A stretch of 64,000 nucleotides of DNA from an uncultured Verrucomicrobia subdivision 3 bacterium (GTDB lineage Bacteria; Verrucomicrobiota; Verrucomicrobiia; Limisphaerales; DASXHY01), in NCBI GenBank assembly GCA_937890005.1, contig CALBZA010000073.1:1-64000 (forward strand). The letters are read 5' to 3'. How positions within the stretch are numbered: position 1 is the first letter of the stretch; every line of letters starts with the position of its first letter. Below are positions 38,569 through 46,608 of this stretch, in pieces. The notes under the pieces were generated by a model. That model had not been told where the DNA came from and ran no database searches. It worked only from the letters and a program-made list of their open reading frames with translations. Made by a program: the position numbers and the translations under genes.

Positions 38569-39813
38569 TCAGCGGAAGAGGGAAATGCCGGCGCGGAAAA
38601 TTTCACTTCGATCGCGATAGCCCACCAGGCTTTCGCTGTAACCGATGAAGTATTGTCCGTGCAGGTAGATGCTGAAACTGCCGGCGGGCGGCTGCATGAG
38701 CGGGTAGGTGATATCGATTGTGGCACTGCCATGACGCAGACGATTTCCAATTCTCCCCAGCGCCGAAACCTGCAGTCCACGCTGCCATCCAAGCACGGCG
38801 CGCAGATCAGCGTAGCCGCGGTAATCTTCAAGGTCCGGATTGTCGCTCAGATCACCGATGTAAATCCATGCGCGCGGACTCAGCGTCAGTTGGAAACCGG
38901 TATCGCGACCGAAGATGAGTCTCGGTCGCAGATAAACAATGTTCAGGCTTCGCGATTCCGGTTCGGCGCGACCATTCGATTCATGCTGCACGCCGCCCTG
39001 GAGATCGAGCCGGAACCAGTCGTCGGAATTTCCACCCACCACGCGGTCCCAGGAGTAGAGAAGTTCCGGACGATAACTGGAATCGAAGAATGGCGCTGAT
39101 GGCGCATTCAGGTCCCACAGCGAGGTTTGAGAATAGGCGAGATGAAATCCTGTGAGCCATTCGGCCTTCTCGGCGAGCCAGCCGTTTTCATTCAGCAGAC
39201 GATACTTGAAGCTGATCTGGAATTTGGCGTTGGGCGTCTTCGTTCCTGCAATGAAGTAAAGCGGTTCGTGTCCGGAAATGTGTTGTTTGAAGAATGTGTC
39301 GGGATCGTAGTCGCCAGCGAACTCCGCATGACGCCTGCCTTTGAGAAAATAAACAAATCCTTTGCGCGGGGCGGTCGTCGGTGAATCCGCAAGCGCGCCT
39401 GCACCTGGCGCAACTGTCGAATCGGGGAAAAGCATTACAACGCCGGGAACAACCGACAGCTCCAATGAAACCTCGCCGCTCCACTCTTCGGGGACATCCA
39501 CTTCATATTCCGTCCGAACAAAGCTTCCGGGTGCAATGGTTCCGACTGAGCCGTTTCCGATCCGCGTCGCAACAACATCCTTTGATTTCTTTGAGGAACT
39601 CAACGTGCCGGAAAGTTCCGCGGGCGGCGTCCAGTCGATTGCGGCTGACGTTGGATTCAGCGCATTCAGTGAGAAATGCAGCGAGTTGCCATCAGTGGGT
39701 TTTTGCTCCAGCCGGGAGACGCTGAAAGAGAGCTGGGCGTGGGAAAGGTTTCCAAAACACAGAATCGCGATCGTGAGGAGAAGCCGAAGCCAGAGGCGCG
39801 GAAATGTTCCCAT
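38569..39813 (-). CDS. pldA: Outer-membrane phospholipase A (PldA-like) with N-terminal extension
   Basis: 414 residues, signal peptide about 1-26. The C-terminal two thirds match outer-membrane phospholipase A: KYRLL...TGFHLAYSQTSLWDLN, YRPELLYSW, and the catalytic region LQGGVQHESNGRAEPESRSLN with His and Ser in HESNG and an Asn-like partner after it; further amphipathic strands end in FRAGISLFR with a terminal aromatic-basic tail. It hydrolyses phospholipids in the outer leaflet as a Ca-dependent dimer. About 130 residues before the barrel (beta-rich, residues 27-160) are not part of E. coli PldA and may form a periplasmic domain. Confidence 0.88.
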   Translation of the reverse strand: MGTFPRLWLRLLLTIAILCFGNLSHAQLSFSVSRLEQKPTDGNSLHFSLNALNPTSAAIDWTPPAELSGTLSSSKKSKDVVATRIGNGSVGTIAPGSFVRTEYEVDVPEEWSGEVSLELSVVPGVVMLFPDSTVAPGAGALADSPTTAPRKGFVYFLKGRRHAEFAGDYDPDTFFKQHISGHEPLYFIAGTKTPNAKFQISFKYRLLNENGWLAEKAEWLTGFHLAYSQTSLWDLNAPSAPFFDSSYRPELLYSWDRVVGGNSDDWFRLDLQGGVQHESNGRAEPESRSLNIVYLRPRLIFGRDTGFQLTLSPRAWIYIGDLSDNPDLEDYRGYADLRAVLGWQRGLQVSALGRIGNRLRHGSATIDITYPLMQPPAGSFSIYLHGQYFIGYSESLVGYRDRSEIFRAGISLFR

Positions 39814-39934
39814 GCGCGGACATTAACAACACGGCTTGTCGTTGCAAGCCGTGTTTGATTGCGGCGCAACGTAGCAATGAAGGGCAGGTTGGAAACCGCT
39901 CTAGAGTGCCGCGATCAGCAGTGCAGCGGACTTA

Positions 39935-40573
39935 TTATTTCTTGTTCGATTGAACGGGCTTGTCCGCCTCGGCCTTCGGTTTGTAAAGCCCGGCTTTGAT
40001 GAACGGCTCAAGTTCGTTTGTGAATCCGAGTTCTTCCATTCTGTTCAACGGAATGAAATCGAGGGAGGCGGAATTGATGCAATAGCGGAGACGTGTCGGC
40101 CCCGGACCGTCGTCGAACACATGGCCCAGATGCGAGTCGGCTCCTGCAGAGCGGACTTCCGTGCGAACCATTCCATGAGACCGGTCCACCCGCTCGTTGA
40201 TCAATGTATTGGCCAGCGGTTTGGTGAAGCTCGGCCAGCCGCAGCCGGAGTCATACTTGTCGAGCGAACTGAACAGCGGAATACGGGAGACGACATCCAC
40301 GTAGATGCCATGCTCGTGATTGTTCCAATATTCATTCCTGAATGGCGGTTCCGTGCCCGCTTCCTGCGTCACGTGATATTGCATCGGCGTGAGTTTCTTC
40401 TTGAGGTCCGCCTTGGTTGGCTTTTCGGAGGTTTGCATTGTGGAAATGGAATTGGTTGTGCCCGCAGTTTTTTGTGTGGCGCTGTCGGGTCGGGTTTGCG
40501 CGGAAAGGATGGTTGCGAATGCGGCGGCAGCGACACCGGACAGAATCAAGATGTGGATGCGCGGGTGGATCAT
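39935..40573 (-). CDS. msrB: Exported peptide-methionine (R)-S-oxide reductase
   Basis: 212 residues with a signal peptide (about 1-25) and a polar linker, then an MsrB domain: [90 protein letters not shown] with the catalytic Cys in RYCINS. The two zinc-binding CxxC pairs of classical MsrB are absent, as in the zinc-free group. It would repair oxidised methionine in the periplasm. A reductant partner is not adjacent. The Lys-rich C-terminus ends PVQSNKK. Confidence 0.93.
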   Translation of the reverse strand: MIHPRIHILILSGVAAAAFATILSAQTRPDSATQKTAGTTNSISTMQTSEKPTKADLKKKLTPMQYHVTQEAGTEPPFRNEYWNNHEHGIYVDVVSRIPLFSSLDKYDSGCGWPSFTKPLANTLINERVDRSHGMVRTEVRSAGADSHLGHVFDDGPGPTRLRYCINSASLDFIPLNRMEELGFTNELEPFIKAGLYKPKAEADKPVQSNKK

Positions 40574-40838
40574 GGACTGACAGTATCACAACCCGTGTGG
40601 TTTTCCAGCGGTTGACCGGTGAAGGGGGGACTGAGACCGATGTTCGTCGATGAGCTGGCTTTTGTTGGATCGAGATTGGGTTGGAAAGTGACTCCAGCAG
40701 CAGGATTACGAGCCAATTACTCCCTTTTGAATGGTGAGTTCTTCGCAATTCCGGATGCATTTTCCTCATTGAAATCTACGCCGACTGTCTCAATATGCGG
40801 CCAGACTGAGGCTAATTTGGCCGATGGTCTTTGAAATT

Positions 40839-42572
40839 ATGAGTGATTGGATCGCGTTCCGCCCCAAGTTGGTGGATACGCTCAAGAACTATTCCCGCCC
40901 GGATTTCAGCGCTGATCTGGCCGCGGGACTTACGGTCGGCATTGTGGCGCTGCCGCTGGCCATGGCGCTGGCGATCGCTTCCGGCCTGAAGCCGGAGGTG
41001 GGCATCTTCACCGCAATCATTGGAGGATTGCTGGTCTCTCTTCTCGGCGGATCCAAGGTCCAGATCGGCGGCCCCGCGGGCGCCTTCGTGCCGCTGCTCG
41101 CACCAATTGTTTTGGCACATGGACCGGGCGGATTGGTTGTGTGCGCTCTGATGGCGGGATTGATTCTCATTGTGCTGGGCGCCTGCCGACTCGGATCGCT
41201 GATCAAATTCATTCCCTTTCCAGTCGTCACCGGTTTCACGAGCGGCATCGCCATCATCATTCTCAGCACGCAGATTCGGGACTTTTTTGGTCTTGAGGCC
41301 AAACTGCCAACTGAGTTCCTCGAAAAAATTCATACAGTCATCACTCATTTTCATCCGAATTGGGCAACCACTGCGGTTGCCCTGACTTCAACATTGCTCA
41401 TCTGGTTCTGGCCGAAACGGATGGGGCGGCGTCTTCCGGGTTCGATCGTGGTGATCGTTGTGGCGGCGGCGGCGTCAGCGTTGTTTCATCTTCCGGATCG
41501 TTTTGGGATTCAAACGCTCGGAACCGCGTTCGGGGAAATGCCGCAACGGCTTCCCGGACCGCACTGGCCTTCGGTTCCTTTTGAGGAATGGCGCGCGCTG
41601 CTTCCGGCGGCGATGACGGTTGCGGTGCTGGGCGCGATCGAATCGCTGCTCTGTGCCGTGGTGGCGGACGGAATGATCGACGACCGGCATGATTCGAATC
41701 AGGAACTGATGGCACAGGGAATTGCGAACATTGCCTCGGGATTTTTCGGTGGCATGCCTGTGACGGGCGTCATCGCGAGAACAGCGACGAATGTTCGCAA
41801 CGGCGGTCGGACGCCCATTGCAGGAATCGTTCATGCGTTGACACTGTTATTGATTCTTTTGCTGGCGGCGCCGCTCGCGAAACACATTCCGCTCGCAGCG
41901 TTGAGTGGCGTGCTTGTGGTCGTGGCGTTGCGAATGGGGGAATGGCATCAGTTCGTCCGGCTGCGGCGCTGGCCGAGAAGCGACGTTGCCGTGTTTCTCT
42001 GCGCATTTGCTTTGACGGTCATGGTCGATCTTCCCGTCGCTGTCGGCGCGTCCCTGGTTCTGGCTTCCGCGCTTCTGGTGAAGCGTCTTTCCGATACATC
42101 CCACGTGACCGCAGATGAGGAGGTCACGAAGGCGACTGCGCCGGGGCAGACGACCGAGGGAAAGACGATTCCGTCGGGTGTGGTGGTGTTTCGCGTTTTC
42201 GGGGCGTTTTTCTTTGGGGCGGCGGACAAGCTGGAGTCGTCGCTGCGCCGGGCCGGGCAGTTGCCGGAGGTGTTGATTCTGAGGATGCGCGACGTTCTGG
42301 CGCTGGATGCGACGGGGCTGGATGCGCTTGAGGATCTGATGGAGAAGCTGCGGAAGCACAAAAAAGAGTTGATTCTTTGCGGGCCCCACTCGCAGCCCCT
42401 GTTTGCGCTCACCCGTTCCGGCTTGTTGGATCGGTTGGGAATGGATAATGTTTGCGGCGATATGGATGCCGCGCTGGCCCGCGCAGCGCAGATACTTGCC
42501 GAAAAGAAATCTGGCAGAGACTTCCATGCAGCCGGACTTCCGCACAACGCGGAGAAGCCTGCTGCCCGCTGA
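40839..42572 (+). CDS. SulP-family anion permease with STAS domain
   Basis: About 577 residues from the ATG at 40839 (another ATG five codons upstream). N-terminal SulP signature FSADLAAGLTVGIVALPLAMALAIASGLKPEVGIFTAIIGG, the conserved GGSKVQIGGPAGAF loop, and roughly 12 membrane segments up to residue about 425, then a cytoplasmic STAS domain with EVLILRMRDVLALDATGLDALEDLMEKL. SulP proteins move sulfate, bicarbonate or other anions; the substrate cannot be fixed. The zinc-ribbon gene starts 8 nt after its stop, so the two form an operon. Confidence 0.93.
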   Translation: MSDWIAFRPKLVDTLKNYSRPDFSADLAAGLTVGIVALPLAMALAIASGLKPEVGIFTAIIGGLLVSLLGGSKVQIGGPAGAFVPLLAPIVLAHGPGGLVVCALMAGLILIVLGACRLGSLIKFIPFPVVTGFTSGIAIIILSTQIRDFFGLEAKLPTEFLEKIHTVITHFHPNWATTAVALTSTLLIWFWPKRMGRRLPGSIVVIVVAAAASALFHLPDRFGIQTLGTAFGEMPQRLPGPHWPSVPFEEWRALLPAAMTVAVLGAIESLLCAVVADGMIDDRHDSNQELMAQGIANIASGFFGGMPVTGVIARTATNVRNGGRTPIAGIVHALTLLLILLLAAPLAKHIPLAALSGVLVVVALRMGEWHQFVRLRRWPRSDVAVFLCAFALTVMVDLPVAVGASLVLASALLVKRLSDTSHVTADEEVTKATAPGQTTEGKTIPSGVVVFRVFGAFFFGAADKLESSLRRAGQLPEVLILRMRDVLALDATGLDALEDLMEKLRKHKKELILCGPHSQPLFALTRSGLLDRLGMDNVCGDMDAALARAAQILAEKKSGRDFHAAGLPHNAEKPAAR

Positions 42573-42580
42573 CCACTTAT

Positions 42581-42961
42581 ATGAACTCGATAATGTTGAA
42601 ATTGTTGAAATTGCAGGAATTGGAATTCGACCGCACGCCTTCCGCCGCCGAGGAAAAGGAAATGGAAGAACTGCGCGCCGGTGTTCCGGAACCTGTCCTT
42701 GGCCACTATGACCGTTTGATTGCTCGTGGAAAGAAGGGCGTTGCTGTCGTTCGCAACCAGGTTTGCTCTGGATGCCAGATGCGGCTTCCGATCGGGACTG
42801 TGAACACATTGATGCGAAACGAAGACATCCAGCTTTGCGACAGCTGTGGACGTTACCTTTATCTGCCTGAAAACCCTCCTGCTGCTGAAACCCCCGCTCC
42901 GAAAGCAAAGAAACCCCGAAAGAAAAAAGCCGCTGCTGAGTCTGCCGAATCGGGCGCGTAG
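42581..42961 (+). CDS. C4-type zinc-ribbon protein
   Basis: About 126 residues: a helical N-terminus (LKLLKLQELEFDRTPSAAEEKEMEELRAG) and a C-terminal four-Cys zinc ribbon (VCSGCQMRLP...LCDSCGRYLYLPE), then a Lys/Ala-rich tail (KAKKPRKKKAAAES). It corresponds to the C-terminal part of the coiled-coil plus zinc-ribbon family; the usual long coiled coil is missing, so this is a short form. Nucleic-acid binding is likely. Lies 8 nt after the SulP gene and is followed by a strong terminator. Confidence 0.85.
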   Translation: MNSIMLKLLKLQELEFDRTPSAAEEKEMEELRAGVPEPVLGHYDRLIARGKKGVAVVRNQVCSGCQMRLPIGTVNTLMRNEDIQLCDSCGRYLYLPENPPAAETPAPKAKKPRKKKAAAESAESGA

Positions 42962-42993
42962 TCCTGACTACAGGATGATTTGAATCATTTTCG

Positions 42994-43026
42994 ACGGCGG
43001 CCTTCGGGTCGCCGTTTGCTTTTTCC
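42994..43026. terminator. Rho-independent terminator, plausibly bidirectional
   Basis: ACGGCGGCC and GGTCGCCGT pair around a TTCG loop with one mismatch and are followed by TTGCTTTTT. It ends the SulP/zinc-ribbon transcript, and the rex stop on the other strand lies only a few bases beyond. Confidence 0.88.
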
Positions 43027-43030
43027 GGGA

Positions 43031-43699
43031 TCAATCCTGGATGAAATAACTCAGGTTCTCGAGTTCGATGGCGAGATTGACGTTGTTCACCATCACTTCT
43101 TCGGGAACGGAGAGAACGATGGGGGAGAAGTTCAGGATGCCGACCACGCCGGCCTGGATGAGTTGATTGGCGACCTCCTGAGCTGCGGCTGCCGGAACAG
43201 AAAGGATCGCCATCTTCACATTGTTCTTCTGGATGAACTCGGGCATCTCATCCATCCCGAGCAAAGGTTGCTTCAGCTTTTTGTCACGACGACGCTTCGG
43301 CTCGGCATCGAATGCAGCGACGATTTCGAATCCTTCCTTTTCGAATCCACGATACGACAGCAGCGCAAGACCGAGATTGCCGACGCCGACGAGCACCACC
43401 GGCTGCAGCGACGTCGTGCCCAGCTCGTCGGAAATCATTTTGGACAGCTCAGCAACATCGTAGCCCAGTCCGCGTGTGCCGAACTGGCCGAAGTAAGCGA
43501 GGTCCTTCCGCAGCTGGGTTGGTTTCACGCCCGCCACCTTTGCGAGCGCCTCGCTGGAAACAGTGTGCATGTTGTTGTCCTTGAGACGGGCGAGGCAGCG
43601 GAGATAAACCGACAACCGGTAAATCGTCTTGCGCGGAATTTCTGGACGTTCGGCCTTTTTCAACGCGCGAGGAATAGGAAATTTTGCGTCGTGAATCAA
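43031..43699 (-). CDS. rex: Redox-sensing transcriptional repressor Rex
   Basis: 222 residues. Winged-helix N-terminus (IPRKTIYRLSVYLRCLARL ... LAKVAGVKPTQLRKDLAYFGQFGTRGLGYDVAEL), then a Rossmann fold with VVLVGVGNLGLALLSYRGF as the NADH-binding loop. Rex releases DNA when the NADH/NAD+ ratio rises and controls fermentation and respiration genes. The start appears to be a TTG (codon ending at 43699), since the next ATG would remove the HTH. It follows a small hypothetical gene by 63 nt. Confidence 0.94.
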   Translation of the reverse strand: MIHDAKFPIPRALKKAERPEIPRKTIYRLSVYLRCLARLKDNNMHTVSSEALAKVAGVKPTQLRKDLAYFGQFGTRGLGYDVAELSKMISDELGTTSLQPVVLVGVGNLGLALLSYRGFEKEGFEIVAAFDAEPKRRRDKKLKQPLLGMDEMPEFIQKNNVKMAILSVPAAAAQEVANQLIQAGVVGILNFSPIVLSVPEEVMVNNVNLAIELENLSYFIQD

Positions 43700-43762
43700 T
43701 CTTCAACACGACGGCAAAGTTGTTCGCGAGCCAGGCCATCGAACGTTTTCCAGCCGTCGCAT

Positions 43763-43972
43763 TCATCGATTCCACAAGAGATGAAGGTTTTCCACGCAGG
43801 CCATCGGAACGGTGAAAATGGTCCCATCGAACTCGACCGTGAAATTTCCAATGTCGAAGCCGACGATCTTTACCGTGGCCCCTTCGGGGAGTCCGTCCGG
43901 GAGTTCGTATCCATCAAAGCCGCTTCGGACCACGGCCGTTTTGCCGACATAGTTGATTCGCTTTTTTCTCAT
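43763..43972 (-). CDS. Small beta-rich hypothetical protein
   Basis: 69 residues from the ATG whose codon ends at 43972 (MRKKRINYVGKTAVVRSGFDGYE); upstream Arg-rich codons are probably not translated. A single SH3-like or small-barrel pattern is suggested by GATVKIVGFDIGNFTVEFDGTIFTVPMACVENL. It lies 63 nt upstream of rex in the same direction and could be co-transcribed. No named family recognised. Confidence 0.68.
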   Translation of the reverse strand: MRKKRINYVGKTAVVRSGFDGYELPDGLPEGATVKIVGFDIGNFTVEFDGTIFTVPMACVENLHLLWNR

Positions 43973-44118
43973 GCGCCGACGGTATCGACGACGCTGAGAC
44001 AAAGACTGTCTGCTCCTGTTGGAACCCCAAAAATTAAAGCGAGTGCGCGTGAGTGAGAGCTGGACTGATGCGGCGCGCTGTGCGCAGGGAGGGGTTTGAT
44101 GCGGCTGCCCCGCCGATG

Positions 44119-44156
44119 TGGCGGAAAAGAAAAAGGCGGAGGACGAATCCTCCGCC
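44119..44156 (-). terminator. Rho-independent terminator of the HU gene
   Basis: On the minus strand, GGCGGAGGA / TCCTCCGCC forms a perfect 9-bp stem with a 4-nt loop followed by TTTTTCTTTTCC. It begins 22 nt after the HU stop. Confidence 0.9.
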
Positions 44157-44178
44157 TGAAAGACAAATGGCCGGACTA

Positions 44179-44466
44179 TTACTTGGAGCCGAGGATCGCG
44201 TCCTTGGCGGCCTTGGCCACGCGGAACTTCACGACGCGCTTCGCAGCGATCTTGATCTGTTCGCCGGTGGCGGGGTTGCGGCCCATGCGCGCTTTGCGAT
44301 TGACCAGCACCAGCTTTCCGAGACCGGGAATGGTGAAGGTGTTCTTGGCGTTCTTGTAAGCGAGGTTGACAAGAGCTTCGATGGTTTCAGTGGCCTGCTT
44401 TTTGGTCAGACCGACGGTTTCCGCGATTGAAGCGGCGATTTGTGATTTAGTTAGAGTTTTTGCCAT
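44179..44466 (-). CDS. HU-family DNA-binding protein
   Basis: 95-residue nucleoid protein. Start at the ATG ending at 44466 (MAKTLTKSQIAASIAETVGLTKKQ). It carries the HU/IHF signature: helices 1-2, then FTIPGLGKLVLVNRKARMGRNPATGEQIKIAAKRVVKFRVAK with GRNPATGE as the DNA-intercalating arm tip. Monocistronic with its own strong terminator. A second, more IHF-like paralogue is at 60700-61023. Confidence 0.95.
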   Translation of the reverse strand: MAKTLTKSQIAASIAETVGLTKKQATETIEALVNLAYKNAKNTFTIPGLGKLVLVNRKARMGRNPATGEQIKIAAKRVVKFRVAKAAKDAILGSK

Positions 44467-44583
44467 GCGCAGAGGAATATCGGCATTTCCTGAGCGTTTC
44501 AAGAGAAAGAGCGAACTTTTTTCAGGAAAATCGAGGCTTTTTCATGCACCATTTTCTTCGCGCCGACGGCTTTCAACTTCCCG

Positions 44584-45261
44584 TCAGAGAACCTTTCTCA
44601 GCGCCGTGTAATATCGCTTGGCAATCTTCTTCTCGCCGTTTTCATTTGGATGCGTTCCATCGACCGTGTCCTTGCGCGGATTGAAGCTTCCCGCGAGGTT
44701 CACCACACGCACTTTCACACCGGCCTTTTTTTCAATTTTCACCGCCTTCTTGATGGCGCCCCGCAACTTGGACATTCCGCGTTTGTTCTGTCCGACGAAA
44801 GGCGTTGGCTGGGCGACGAGAATCACGACGTTCGGATTCGCGTCATGGAATTTTCCGATGATGGTGATCAGGTTGGTCGTCGAGTCGCCAGGTGGGATGC
44901 CTTCCAGCACATCATTGGAACCAAGATCGAGCAACACCACATCGGGCGAGGTTGAGCTGATGATGGAATCCGCTGCAAACAGGCCGTCGGAGGTGGTCCA
45001 TCCGGGATGCCCTTCATGATTTTGATCGAACTCGCTGTTGCCTGGAGCGCCGCCCGTCACGCCGGTTTGTGTTCCGACAAAATCGACGCTGTAGCCGGCA
45101 TTGATCAGTTGTTGCCACAACCAGTAGCGGTAGCTTGAGTTTGGAGAAAAGGAGGAGGTCACTGAATCCCCGAAAGGCAGGATTCGAGTTTGTCCGATTG
45201 CGGGAGACGCGACAAGAAACAGGCCGACGGCAACGGTGAGAATCATTTTCTGAAGTTTCAT
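44584..45261 (-). CDS. Exported SGNH/GDSL-family hydrolase (acyl-CoA thioesterase I-like)
   Basis: 225 residues with a signal peptide (cleavage near GQT, residue 24). SGNH blocks: ILPFGDSVTSSF with nucleophile Ser 33, GHPGWTT, LDLGSNDVLEG and VDGTHPNENGEKKIAKRYYTAL with the catalytic Asp and His. The PFGDSVT and HPGWT forms resemble the carbohydrate acetyl-esterase branch, which fits a polysaccharide-degrading lifestyle. It has no partner gene nearby. Distinct from the hydrolase at 23434-24108. Confidence 0.92.
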   Translation of the reverse strand: MKLQKMILTVAVGLFLVASPAIGQTRILPFGDSVTSSFSPNSSYRYWLWQQLINAGYSVDFVGTQTGVTGGAPGNSEFDQNHEGHPGWTTSDGLFAADSIISSTSPDVVLLDLGSNDVLEGIPPGDSTTNLITIIGKFHDANPNVVILVAQPTPFVGQNKRGMSKLRGAIKKAVKIEKKAGVKVRVVNLAGSFNPRKDTVDGTHPNENGEKKIAKRYYTALRKVL

Positions 45262-45356
45262 GAGCGCACTTTAAAAAATGAACTGGTGTGCACCAATGGA
45301 GCAAAAGCCCGATGTCCGTTGGGGTAAATACTTGCCTGGCAAAGCTTCCGGCAGAC

Positions 45357-45779
45357 TTACGAAGGAAGCGGTTCGAGGCGCGGCTCGGCTCCGGCAATCA
45401 GCGGGTTGACCTGAAACGCACCTGCTTCCAGGCGTTGAAGCCACGCGGTGATCAGGGCAAGCGTTGCGGACACATCGAGGCGTTCGTGGATTGCGGGATA
45501 CTTCTGGAGATTGGTTTCAGCCAGCCGGAAAAGAGCGGCGGCGGGCCTAAGTCTGTTTTTCTGAAGATGAACGAATGCGCCCGCAAGCTGGATGAGTCCT
45601 TTGTAGAAGGAATAGTTGGAACTCGTGCGATCCTGCAGCCACAGCTCTTCGAGAACATCGTGCGCTTCGAAAAAGAGCTGCCGGTTGAAGCACTCGAAGT
45701 ATCCGAGATAATGCGGGTTCAGATCCTGTCCGTGAAACCGCTTGATCATTGCTGCGATGGCTGCGCTTTTCTTGCTCAC
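45357..45779 (-). CDS. DUF309 family protein
   Basis: 140-residue all-helical protein. The diagnostic motif is YFECFNRQLFFEAHDVLEELWLQD (family: n.g.fFEaHevLEe.W), followed by SFYKGLIQLAGAFVHLQKNRLRPAAALFRLA. Function unknown; the acidic and His residues suggest a metal-binding pocket. The start is a GTG (codon ending at 45779) with an alternative ATG ten codons later. Confidence 0.9.
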   Translation of the reverse strand: MSKKSAAIAAMIKRFHGQDLNPHYLGYFECFNRQLFFEAHDVLEELWLQDRTSSNYSFYKGLIQLAGAFVHLQKNRLRPAAALFRLAETNLQKYPAIHERLDVSATLALITAWLQRLEAGAFQVNPLIAGAEPRLEPLPS

Positions 45780-45932
45780 GCGGGGAAATTAATGTCCGCC
45801 GGCAAAAAGACCAGAATTAGCGCTTGCCTAAGAACGGGCCCGGAGCCATGTTCCCAACCTCCGGCGGCACAAACGAGCCCGCTGGCTTTCTCCCCGGCCA
45901 ACCCGATTTGCTGAGGAGCCTGACATTTATCT

Positions 45933-46151
45933 ATGAGTAGTGAACAACCGATCGAACTGGAAGGCGTGATCAAAACCGTGCTTCCGGGAACCATGTTTCG
46001 CGTGATGCTGGACAACCAGCATGAGGTGCTGGCCCACATTTCCGGCAAGATGCGGAAGCATTTCGTCCGCCTGACCGTCGGCGACCGCGTGCGGATGGAA
46101 ATGTCGCCCTACGACCTCAGCAAGGCGCGCATCACTTTTCGGTTGAGATAA
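45933..46151 (+). CDS. infA: Translation initiation factor IF-1
   Basis: 72-residue OB-fold protein that occupies the ribosomal A site during initiation. Sequence has the standard order: [66 protein letters not shown]. The family's usual GRI near the end of strand 5 is replaced by ARI. GAGGAG lies 13 nt upstream of the ATG. Single gene with an inverted repeat just after the stop. Confidence 0.96.
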   Translation: MSSEQPIELEGVIKTVLPGTMFRVMLDNQHEVLAHISGKMRKHFVRLTVGDRVRMEMSPYDLSKARITFRLR

Positions 46152-46162
46152 CTGTTTCCGTC

Positions 46163-46189
46163 GTCCGGACAAGAGTGTTTTGTCCGGAC
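46163..46189. terminator. Inverted repeat after infA
   Basis: GTCCGGACAA / TTGTCCGGAC, a perfect 10-bp stem around a 7-nt loop, 12 nt downstream of the infA stop. No T run follows, so termination may be weak. Confidence 0.6.
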
Positions 46190-46347
46190 AGAACCTCCGT
46201 GCGACGCCATTGTCGTTCTCGCACTCGCCCGGATGCAGAAACAGCGCGGACTTGTTTAAGGAGATTTACGTTACGCTCAAGAGCCTTTAGCGGCTTCTTC
46301 TCCGCCAGAGGCTTCATGGTTTGTAAGGTTCGCGGTCTGTCGGTGCG

Positions 46348-46566
46348 TTATCTTCGGAACAACCACGCGATCAACGTCAACACCACGCTGATCAAAAGGC
46401 AGGTCACGACAGGGAAGTGAAAGCTGAAGTTTTCCTTCGTGACGTGAATGTCTCCCGGCAGCCGGCCGAACCAGCCTTTCCCAAATCCCATCCAGATCAA
46501 GCCACCCACGCCGACAAGAATCAGACCGGCAATCACCAAAAACTTTCCAATTTCATTCGATCCCAT
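46348..46566 (-). CDS. DUF2905 small membrane protein
   Basis: About 72 residues: two membrane helices (FLVIAGLILVGVGGLIWMGF and VVTCLLISVVLTLIAWLF) joined by WFGRLPGDIHVTKENFSFHFP, the diagnostic DUF2905 loop (G.lPGDi...n..f.fP). Function unknown. The start could be any of three close ATGs (up to the codon ending at 46578). It lies just downstream of the ABC exporter gene with a repeat tract in between. Confidence 0.92.
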   Translation of the reverse strand: MGSNEIGKFLVIAGLILVGVGGLIWMGFGKGWFGRLPGDIHVTKENFSFHFPVVTCLLISVVLTLIAWLFRR

Positions 46567-46608
46567 ATCACTCATCACGCTTCACGTATCACGCATCACG
46601 TTTCACGC
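46567..46608. repeat. Tandem ATCACG-type repeat
   Basis: A tract of alternating ATCACTC, ATCACGC, TTCACGT, ATCACGC, ATCACGT, TTCACGC 7-mers. It spans the short gap between the ABC exporter stop and the DUF2905 start and touches both ends. Confidence 0.7.

Noticed and set aside
36713..38620. 635-codon open frame on the plus strand
   Set aside because: Antisense to the GH9 gene; rich in Arg, Val and His in the way typical of shadow frames.
46567..46608. CRISPR-like repeated tract
   Set aside because: Units are 7 nt with no spacers; no cas gene in the window.
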